A stretch of DNA of 9,467 nt from Elusimicrobiota bacterium (GTDB lineage: Bacteria; Elusimicrobiota; Elusimicrobia; Elusimicrobiales; UBA9959): NCBI GenBank assembly GCA_030637365.1, contig DAOWGR010000148.1:1-9467 (forward strand), in the 5' to 3' direction. Positions 1-5,810 of the stretch are shown here, piece by piece. Position numbers and translations under genes: made by a program. The notes beneath the pieces were generated by a model that saw only the letters and a list, made by a program, of their open reading frames with translations, did no database searches and was not told the DNA's origin. Positions within the stretch are counted from its first letter, which is position 1. Each line of letters starts with the position of its first letter.

Positions 1-86
1 AGATATTTTCTATCTCTTGTTAAAGAAGGCAGCGTTTTATTTAATTCTTTCAGACTTAAAGGTTTGACAATTAATTCAGGAAGCAT
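1..86 (-). CDS. FAD-binding subunit of xanthine dehydrogenase-type molybdenum hydroxylase (N-terminus only, runs off the window)
   Basis: Only 28 codons are visible, starting MLPELIVKPLSLKELNKTL. This matches the usual opening of the CoxM/XdhB family (Met-Leu-Pro followed by a 'P-x-S-L-x-E' helix). The family's FAD-binding GG-T-D motif would come next, just outside the window. The ATG at 86-84 is preceded by AGAGG with a 9-base spacer, and an in-frame stop at 101-99 rules out a longer start. It lies 46 bases after the [2Fe-2S] gene's stop. It would supply the flavin subunit that passes electrons from the Fe-S clusters to NAD or another acceptor, completing the three-subunit enzyme. The call depends as much on context as on the short sequence; the rest of the gene is not visible. 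Confidence 0.72.
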   Translation of the reverse strand, partial: MLPELIVKPLSLKELNKTLPSLTRDRKY

Positions 87-131
87 TAAGCATGACCTCT
101 ATATCGCAAAACTCGCTAAATTCCCGCGCCT

Positions 132-635
132 TCAGCCTTCAGCGCATTTTTTTACGGCGCCAATAATCTTCTCATACCCGGTGCACCGGCAGATATTGCC
201 TGAAAGCGCCTCTTTGATGTCATTTATATTCGCTTTCGGCTTCTTCTTTAAAAGAGCCTGGGCGGAGATAATCATACCCGGCGTGCAGAAACCGCATTGC
301 ACGGCTCCCTCATCAATAAAGCTTTTTTTTATGCGGTTAAGTTTATCTTTATCTTTCAGGCCTTCTATGGTAATTAGATTTTTGCCATGTATTTGAATAG
401 CCATCATAATGCAGGAATTAACGGCCATGCCGTTTACAATAATCATGCACGCGCCGCATTCTCCCTCTCCGCACCCCTCTTTAACGCCTTTAAGATTTAA
501 GTCATTTCTTAAAAACTCAAGCAAAGTAACAGAGGAGTCTATATCTCTTTCAATTTTCTCGCCATTAATCACGCATTTAAGCGAAAAAAACACCGGTGAT
601 TTTTTTTTATTCATATTATTTTTTTCCATTTTCAT
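132..635 (-). CDS. [2Fe-2S] subunit of xanthine dehydrogenase-type molybdenum hydroxylase
   Basis: This is the small iron-sulfur subunit, carrying electrons from the molybdenum site to the FAD subunit. Of 167 residues, about 1-12 are a Lys/Asn-rich lead. Residues 15-90 form a plant-ferredoxin-type domain with cluster ligands C55, C60, C63 and C75 (spacing x4, x2, x11). Residues 100-160 form the helical domain with C114-x2-C117 and C149-x-C151 for the second cluster. Q113, next to C114, is the usual contact to the pterin. All eight cysteines are present and the length is normal (150-170). The ATG at 635 shares its A with the stop of the upstream CsgG-domain gene (TAATG), suggesting translational coupling. 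Start choice is uncertain because Met3 and Met8 are in frame and no strong ribosome site precedes any of them. An A9 tract follows Met8. Cytoplasmic; no signal peptide. Confidence 0.95.
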   Translation of the reverse strand: MKMEKNNMNKKKSPVFFSLKCVINGEKIERDIDSSVTLLEFLRNDLNLKGVKEGCGEGECGACMIIVNGMAVNSCIMMAIQIHGKNLITIEGLKDKDKLNRIKKSFIDEGAVQCGFCTPGMIISAQALLKKKPKANINDIKEALSGNICRCTGYEKIIGAVKKCAEG

Positions 636-1891
636 TAAAGATTAAACCCCATACCGAATACGAATCTGACTCCTTGCGTCACAATCCTGGACGATTCATA
701 TTTTCTGTTACGGTTAAAACCCACACTATTCATTTCATATCTCAATTCGGCAAAAAATTGATTATTATTCGCAGTTCTGACCCTAATACCTACGGGAAGT
801 CTGAACATAAGACCAATCCCCATCTCATCAACACCCGTTATCCATACCCCATCTCCCTTGTAATACTTAACTTTAGGCATTTCAATTTTGTTGAGAGATA
901 AACCCAAACCCATGCCAAAATATGGATTAACCTTTTCACCAGCATGTCTTATGTATATATCACCACTCATACCGAATGAAGTCATATACAAATAATCATA
1001 AGAATGCCACATAGTCCATGCGGCACCGTCTACAGTCGCAGATATTCCGGTTTGCGGCCCAACAACAGTTCTATTTAGCGAAAATTCCAAAGCTCCGCCT
1101 ATGGATCCTTTGCCAAAACCACCAATTCTACATCCAATAGGTCCCACTCCCGAAGACTCCATACCAATAAGTTTAATCTCGTTATACGGTCCGACAGGAG
1201 TAGCCCCCGGATAACCTATTCTATCGAAACGTATGCCATACGTGGAATCAGCATAAGTAATATCCACAGTACTGCTGCCGAAGCCCGCAATAATGTCAAA
1301 AAAACCGTATTCATTTTTTCCTCTAACGGAAGTTCCGGCAGCCGTCTTAGGTTTAGGTTTATAAACAGCTTGCTGAACCGGTTGGACAATAGCGGCATCG
1401 CCGCCCAGCCAATCTTTTTCAATTATGATTTGCGCCGCGCCTATGGCCCTGGCCGTTTCGGTTTTTATGAGCCTCGCGTTAACCTCAATTTTGCCGCCTT
1501 TTCTTTCAACAAGCGTTCCCGTTATTATGGCGTCAACACCCAATACCTTTCCCAGTTCTTTAGTGCTGCCCGCGTCCATTATCCCCGAAGATTGAAGCTT
1601 AAGTTCATTCATAACTTTATCCAAAACGCTTCTCTCTATAATTTCAAATTTTTGAAGATTTATCATTTTCATTGTAAGCCTTTCGCTTATAATGGCGCCA
1701 TCACTGGCCCCCTCTCTTCCGTCGGCGTATGAAAACGGTATAATCGCTATTTTCTTATCACGGAGACCTTCTCCGGCAGCATTGCTTATTTCCGCGGCAA
1801 GCTGGCTGTATTTATCTTCTCCGGCAAAAGCGGTAAGATTTAAACTCATCAATGCCAATACCGCGATTTTCAATACATGTTTGTTTCTCAT
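635..1891 (-). CDS. Secreted CsgG/FlgO-domain protein with C-terminal outer-membrane beta-barrel-like region
   Basis: This 418-residue protein begins with a signal peptide (MRNKH, hydrophobic core to residue 20, likely cut after AFA at 23). It has no lipobox cysteine, unlike CsgG itself. Residues about 44-160 look like the CsgG/FlgO alpha-beta domain: KKIAIIPF, then ERLTMKMI, then KFEIIERSVLDKVMNEL, then LGVDAIITGTL and VNARLI. A Pro/Lys/Ala linker (170-192) leads to about 220 residues rich in Gly, Tyr and Phe with alternating hydrophobic strands, ending RFVFGMGFNL, typical of a small outer-membrane barrel. Its GAGGG ribosome site overlaps the preceding hydroxylase stop codon, and its own stop overlaps the [2Fe-2S] start, so it is embedded in the enzyme operon. 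Function unknown; a periplasm or outer-membrane role is inferred from architecture only. Glycine codon choice changes near residue 206. The domain call is by eye. Confidence 0.85.
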   Translation of the reverse strand: MRNKHVLKIAVLALMSLNLTAFAGEDKYSQLAAEISNAAGEGLRDKKIAIIPFSYADGREGASDGAIISERLTMKMINLQKFEIIERSVLDKVMNELKLQSSGIMDAGSTKELGKVLGVDAIITGTLVERKGGKIEVNARLIKTETARAIGAAQIIIEKDWLGGDAAIVQPVQQAVYKPKPKTAAGTSVRGKNEYGFFDIIAGFGSSTVDITYADSTYGIRFDRIGYPGATPVGPYNEIKLIGMESSGVGPIGCRIGGFGKGSIGGALEFSLNRTVVGPQTGISATVDGAAWTMWHSYDYLYMTSFGMSGDIYIRHAGEKVNPYFGMGLGLSLNKIEMPKVKYYKGDGVWITGVDEMGIGLMFRLPVGIRVRTANNNQFFAELRYEMNSVGFNRNRKYESSRIVTQGVRFVFGMGFNL

Positions 1892-1897
1892 AATTAT

Positions 1898-1903
1898 CCC
1901 TCT
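1898..1903 (-). promoter_or_regulatory. Ribosome binding site of the CsgG-domain gene, overlapping the upstream stop
   Basis: AGAGGG lies 6 bases before the ATG at 1891 and overlaps the TAG stop of the molybdopterin-subunit gene (1904-1902). It is one of the strongest ribosome sites in the minus-strand block. It shows that the gene is placed to be translated from the hydroxylase transcript. Confidence 0.7.
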
Positions 1904-4226
1904 ATTTGACTTTTTCTTTATTTTTATTTTTTAAACGCGACCACACATCTTCTGGAAGAAGCGGAACTTTTTTTATTCTTATCCCGCAGGCGTTTTTAAC
2001 CGCGTTTCCTATAGCTCCGGCCATGCCGATTAAAGGAACCTCTCCCATTCCCTTGGCTTTATACGGGCCTCTGTCATAAAATTTTTCCACGAATATTATA
2101 TCGTATTCTGGCTTATCATTGGTATTGGCAAGAACATAATCCGTAAAATTGGGATTAAGCATCTTTCCGTTTTTATAAACAAGATTTTCGTAAAGCGCCC
2201 AGCTCATGCCCTGAAGTATGCCTCCTTCCGCCTGGCCTTCGGCAAGAGCGGGATTCACGATTTTCCCGACATCATAAGCGCAAGTCATTTTTATAGGCTT
2301 GATTACGCCCGTTTCTTTATCCACTTCAACTTCGGCGATATTCGCGTTATAAGAATAAACCGAATAAACATTGCCTTGTCCGTTTTTATCATCAAATGTG
2401 GTATGGGGAGCTATGTGCCAGCCCTGCTCGCCCATTTTTAATCTCTTTGCCCAACATTCGGCCACAACTTCATTAAAAGAAACCTTTTTTCCTCCCATTG
2501 AAAACATGCCTTGGAAAGCCGTCATCGCGCCGGATGATTTGGAACCCTTTTTCAAAAGCATACTTTTGGCCATGGAAAAAATTCTGTTTCTAAGCGGCGC
2601 GGACGCCTCAATTATGGCATTGCCGCTCATAAGCGTCGTGCGGCTTGCCACCGTCGGACCAGAATCGGACACTTTTGAAGTATCAACTTCCTGCACCCGT
2701 ATATTTTTATAAGGCGCGTTTAAAGTTTCCGCCGCTATCTGGCTTAAAACGGTTAAAGCCCCCTGCCCCATTTCCGTATTGCCGACATTTACATTAACGG
2801 AAGCGTCTCTAAAAACATTCACATAAGCGCCCGCCCTGTCCAAAAATTTCCCCTTGGCTCCAAGTCCGACGCCATAATAAACGGCTGAAACGCCCATGCC
2901 TCTGACTTTTTCCCCTAAAGATTTTTTATTCTTAATTTTTTTATTCCAATCGGATTTTTTTCTGACAGCCAAAAGCGTTTCTTTCAAACCGCAGGAGGCT
3001 TCTATCTTTTGACCGGTGGAAGTTTTCGCGCCCGGAACCAAGACATTTTTTAATCTTAAATCCATGGGATCAATATTTAATTTCGCGCTTAAATCATCTA
3101 TCAAGGATTCCTGAGCGAACACAATCTGCGGCTGGCCAAACCCTCTGAAAGCTCCGCTCGGAACTTTATTTGTGGCAACCGCGTAAGCTTCAATAAGAAT
3201 ATTTTCAATTTTATACGGCCCCGCCGCGTGTACGGCTCCCCGCCAAAGAACAATGGGAGAAAGCGTTGAATAAGCTCCTCCGTCAAGAACATATTTAATT
3301 ATGCAAGAAGTGATTTTTCCATTTTTCTTCGCGCCATAAGAAACGCTTGACCACGAAGGATGCCTCTTGGACATTGATATAAAATCTTCTTTTCTGTCAT
3401 AAACCAATTTAACGGGCCTATTTGTTTTTACCGCGCAAATGGCGGCGTGAGAAGCCACAAGAGCGGGAACATCCTCTTTCCCGCCAAAACCTCCGCCGGT
3501 TACGGTCTGAATGATTTTCACTTTGTTATAGCCGATGCCCAAAACAGCCGCCACGGCGTCATGAACATAGAACGGACATTGCGTGGTGCTGTGGACAGTC
3601 ATAAGATTGCCCGGCTCGGGAACGGCTATCGCGCATTGCGTTTCAAGATAGCCATGAACCTGATAATTCGTTGAAAACTCGTCTTTAACCGTTATATCGG
3701 CTTTTTTCATCGCGGCCTTGGCATCGCCTTTCTTAATTATAAATCTGGAAAACACATTATCCGAGCCGTAAATCTTAAGCGATTTTTTTTCAAGTGATTT
3801 CAAAGGATCGGTTAAAAAAGGAAGCTCTTTGTATTTTATTCGGACCAGCTTTGCCGCTTGGCGCGCGGCCCTTAAAGTTTCGGCCACAACCAAAGCCACC
3901 GTTTCGCCTTCAAATTTGGATTCTTTTTCACACAAAAAAGGATAATCATCAAGAACAATCGGCCATTGTTTGACACCCTGTATGTCTTTACATGTGACTA
4001 AAGTTACATAACCCGGAATCTTTTCGGCTTTTGCGCCCGATATGCCGAGTATTTTTATTCTGGGCTTTGGACTTCTGACGGCGGCCGCGTAAAGCATGCC
4101 TTCAAAAACATAATCATCGGCATAGCGGCTTTGCCCTTCAACTTTAAGTAAAGCGTCCTTTCTTTTTACCGATTTTCCCACATAAGACAACTTCTCTTTT
4201 TTCATTTGCCGATCGCCCCAATCCAT
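1902..4226 (-). CDS. Molybdopterin-binding (large) subunit of a xanthine dehydrogenase-type purine hydroxylase
   Basis: The catalytic subunit holds the molybdenum cofactor and hydroxylates a ring carbon. It has 774 residues, normal for a stand-alone Mo subunit. Residues about 20-135 are the aldehyde oxidase/xanthine dehydrogenase a/b hammerhead domain; the rest is the Mo-binding region. Visible motifs are GGGFGGKE (244-251), AFRGFGQPQ (359-367), EMGQG (485-489) and KGMGEVP (725-731). By hand alignment to bovine xanthine oxidase, E251 matches Glu802, R329 matches Arg880, F363 matches Phe914 and E729 matches catalytic Glu1261. The Glu802/Arg880 pair favours a purine over an aldehyde substrate. 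Positions equivalent to Phe1009/Thr1010 appear to be A457/K458. Two starts are possible: ATG at 4226, used here, has AAGGA 6 bases upstream; ATG at 4205 gives a classic ATGA overlap with the XdhC gene. No signal peptide. Exact substrate not decidable. Confidence 0.95.
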   Translation of the reverse strand: MDWGDRQMKKEKLSYVGKSVKRKDALLKVEGQSRYADDYVFEGMLYAAAVRSPKPRIKILGISGAKAEKIPGYVTLVTCKDIQGVKQWPIVLDDYPFLCEKESKFEGETVALVVAETLRAARQAAKLVRIKYKELPFLTDPLKSLEKKSLKIYGSDNVFSRFIIKKGDAKAAMKKADITVKDEFSTNYQVHGYLETQCAIAVPEPGNLMTVHSTTQCPFYVHDAVAAVLGIGYNKVKIIQTVTGGGFGGKEDVPALVASHAAICAVKTNRPVKLVYDRKEDFISMSKRHPSWSSVSYGAKKNGKITSCIIKYVLDGGAYSTLSPIVLWRGAVHAAGPYKIENILIEAYAVATNKVPSGAFRGFGQPQIVFAQESLIDDLSAKLNIDPMDLRLKNVLVPGAKTSTGQKIEASCGLKETLLAVRKKSDWNKKIKNKKSLGEKVRGMGVSAVYYGVGLGAKGKFLDRAGAYVNVFRDASVNVNVGNTEMGQGALTVLSQIAAETLNAPYKNIRVQEVDTSKVSDSGPTVASRTTLMSGNAIIEASAPLRNRIFSMAKSMLLKKGSKSSGAMTAFQGMFSMGGKKVSFNEVVAECWAKRLKMGEQGWHIAPHTTFDDKNGQGNVYSVYSYNANIAEVEVDKETGVIKPIKMTCAYDVGKIVNPALAEGQAEGGILQGMSWALYENLVYKNGKMLNPNFTDYVLANTNDKPEYDIIFVEKFYDRGPYKAKGMGEVPLIGMAGAIGNAVKNACGIRIKKVPLLPEDVWSRLKNKNKEKVK

Positions 4227-5035
4227 GTCTTATCCTTTTTCACCGCCATGTGCCTGGCGTCTCTCAAGTAATGCACCGACATAATCTGACTCAAAACCGA
4301 AATAGCTATTTCTCCGGGCGCCTTTCCGCCCAAATTGAGTCCTATCGGAGAATATATCCTTTTATCTTTAAACGGATAAAATTTTTTCTTTTCCACCGCT
4401 TTAAAAATTTTTTCCACTTTTTCCAAACTGCCTATCATGCCGATATAAACCGCTTTTGTTTTCATAGCTTCAATAAGGCATTCCTTGTCTAAAGAATGTC
4501 CGCGGGTTACAATGACAATATATGTGTTTTTATCCACTCCGGCAAGCTTTATGGCTTTATCCGGCTTTTGAACGATTATATTTGAAGCATGAGGAAATCT
4601 TTCTTTATTCGCGAATTCCTTTCTATCGTCGGCCACCATATAAGGATACCTGGAAACAAAAGCCGCTTCGGCAATCTTAACTCCGACATGCCCGGCTCCA
4701 AGTATTAAAATTTTGAAAGGTGTTTTATAAACATCAATAAAAACTTCCATTCTGCCCATACAGGCCATCGCCGTATTGCCTTTGGGATTCAAGTCAAAAA
4801 CAAATTTTCCGCTTTCGCCTTTTTTAACGCATTCAACAGCTTTTTTTATGGCTAAAGCTTCAATATTTCCGCCGCCTATAGTTCCCTCAATGGAGCCGTT
4901 TTCATAAACCAGCATTTTCGCGCCTTCGCATCTCGGAGTGGAACCATCAATGGCAATAACCGTTAAAAAAGCTATGCTCCTGCCTTCGTCTATTGCCTCG
5001 CCAAGCATTTTTATTAAGTTTCTGGATTCATTCAT
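4202..5035 (-). CDS. XdhC/CoxI-family molybdenum hydroxylase maturation factor
   Basis: XdhC proteins bind the molybdenum cofactor, promote its sulfuration and insert it into xanthine dehydrogenase-type enzymes. The 277 residues show both family domains. The N-terminal XdhC/CoxI domain has GSTPR (31-35), EGTIGGGNIEA (50-60) and ACMGRMEVF (91-99). The C-terminal Rossmann domain has GAGHVG (113-118), VTRGHSLD (176-183), YIGMIGS (197-203) and SPIGLNLGGKAPGEIAIS (229-246). It lies directly before the Mo-subunit gene and overlaps it, as expected for a dedicated chaperone. A 137-base gap separates it from the mocA gene upstream and no clear ribosome site precedes its ATG, so expression may rely on read-through or an unrecognised site. 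It is not YqeB, the marker of selenium-dependent hydroxylases, as it carries the standard XdhC motifs. Confidence 0.93.
   Translation of the reverse strand: MNESRNLIKMLGEAIDEGRSIAFLTVIAIDGSTPRCEGAKMLVYENGSIEGTIGGGNIEALAIKKAVECVKKGESGKFVFDLNPKGNTAMACMGRMEVFIDVYKTPFKILILGAGHVGVKIAEAAFVSRYPYMVADDRKEFANKERFPHASNIIVQKPDKAIKLAGVDKNTYIVIVTRGHSLDKECLIEAMKTKAVYIGMIGSLEKVEKIFKAVEKKKFYPFKDKRIYSPIGLNLGGKAPGEIAISVLSQIMSVHYLRDARHMAVKKDKTWIGAIGK
4233..4237 (-). promoter_or_regulatory. Candidate ribosome binding site supporting the longer start of the molybdopterin subunit
   Basis: AAGGA stands 6 bases before the ATG at 4226, inside the 3' end of the XdhC gene. The alternative ATG at 4205 overlaps the XdhC stop as ATGA but has only distant G-rich sequence before it. 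This favours the longer start, although coupling through ATGA is also common. Confidence 0.45.
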
Positions 5036-5172
5036 AATATAATCATTTTACTTTATTTTATATATATAAACTATAAGCGAAAAGGCATCTTTAAATATTC
5101 ACGGTAATCGCCGTCTTGAGATTTTCAGGCTCATCGGTAACATCTGGATATGTTTTGGTCGTTCGCACACGC
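5036..5172. other. 137-base spacer inside the purine block
   Basis: This is the largest gap inside the minus-strand block. The part near the XdhC start (5041-5080) is very AT-rich with a TATATATATAAA stretch. I could not pair it with a -35 box, so a second promoter is possible but unsupported. The other part (about 5091-5177) has higher GC and contains a short open, start-less minus-strand reading frame. A short inverted pair, ACGG and CCGT around 6 bases near 5101, has no following T run, so it does not look like a terminator. Confidence 0.4.
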
Positions 5173-5808
5173 CTATGTCAATGCCGCATAATCCTCAGGG
5201 CTGTCAAAATCTTTAAGTATATTATCGTCGTCAACAAATAGATCCAATACTTTAACCTTAGGATGATGAGTCACCCAATGCAAACCTTTATCATCGGGCC
5301 CGTCAAAACATAAATGCCAATAAATCTTTGGGATTATTATGGGATGACCGCGCTTATATAGGGGATAGGGGTTAGGGGTTAGGGGATAGGAAACATTTTC
5401 AGGTCTTTTGACCTTTGGAATAATTATGCAATCTTGATGCAAACGCCAAAAATCAATAATTTTTTTATAGGTTTGAGTTTTTATGGTCGGCTGATCAACA
5501 AGCGCTATTAAAACGGCTTTGCTTTCAGGGTTTATATTTTTAAGTCCGACTCTGAGAGAAGATATTTGTCCCGCTTCGGGATTTTTATTTAATGCCGTTT
5601 TCTCGCCCAAAGGCGCCCAATTTGAAAGAATTTCTTTTTCATTGGCGCCCAAAACAATAATTCTGTCCGATATTTTATTTTCGCGGAGCCTATGGCAAAT
5701 ATTTTCAATAAAAGTTTTGCCTTTATATTTGAGAAGGGCTTTTGTCCGTCCCATCCTTTTTGAATCCCCGGCAGAAAGAACAATAGCAGTTAAACAGGTT
5801 TCAGTCAT
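5173..5808 (-). CDS. mocA: MocA-type molybdenum cofactor cytidylyltransferase (MobA-like NTP transferase)
   Basis: MocA transfers CMP from CTP to molybdopterin, making the dinucleotide cofactor used by xanthine dehydrogenase-family enzymes. Counting from the ATG at 5808 (211 residues), the nucleotide-binding loop VLSAGDSKRMGRTK is at 10-23, the metal-binding VDQP at 104-107, the conserved RGHP at 153-156 and the C-terminal SPEDY near 203-207. A TTG at 5814 overlapping the upstream TGA is an alternative start; the ATG has AGG 7 bases upstream within the amidohydrolase stop region and fits the family start better. Residues about 136-151 (including SYPLTPNPYPL) are an insertion before RGHP encoded by a GGGGTTA-type repeat; most relatives need only a few residues there. 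The gene lies between the deaminase and XdhC genes, consistent with supplying the cofactor. MobA itself is less likely, given the neighbours. Confidence 0.9.
   Translation of the reverse strand: MTETCLTAIVLSAGDSKRMGRTKALLKYKGKTFIENICHRLRENKISDRIIVLGANEKEILSNWAPLGEKTALNKNPEAGQISSLRVGLKNINPESKAVLIALVDQPTIKTQTYKKIIDFWRLHQDCIIIPKVKRPENVSYPLTPNPYPLYKRGHPIIIPKIYWHLCFDGPDDKGLHWVTHHPKVKVLDLFVDDDNILKDFDSPEDYAALT
5361..5390 (+). repeat. 7-base GGGG(A/T)TA tandem repeat with G-quadruplex spacing inside mocA
   Basis: On the plus strand four GGGG runs (5361-5364, 5368-5371, 5375-5378, 5382-5385) are separated by exact 3-base loops ATA, TTA, TTA, followed by a further ATAGG. The period is 7. This is a textbook four-tetrad G-quadruplex pattern resembling telomere repeats. 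It lies on the template strand of mocA and encodes S140 to L150 of the inserted Pro/Tyr-rich loop. The unit is not a multiple of 3, so gain or loss of one unit would shift the frame. Confidence 0.9.
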
Positions 5809-5810
5809 AA

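Noticed and set aside
1216..1732. Open frames on both strands overlapping the CsgG-domain gene
   Set aside because: They lie in other frames of a well-supported gene, have no ribosome sites or domain-like sequence, and their composition looks like frame shadow.
4202..5035. Selenium-dependent molybdenum hydroxylase maturation (YqeB-type) interpretation
   Set aside because: The protein has standard XdhC motifs (GSTPR, GAGHVG, SPIGLNLGG) and no YqeC, SelD or selenocysteine signal was seen, so a selenium-dependent system is not supported in this window.
5098..5116. Terminator hairpin after mocA
   Set aside because: The ACGG/CCGT arms are only 4 bases long and no T run follows on the minus strand.
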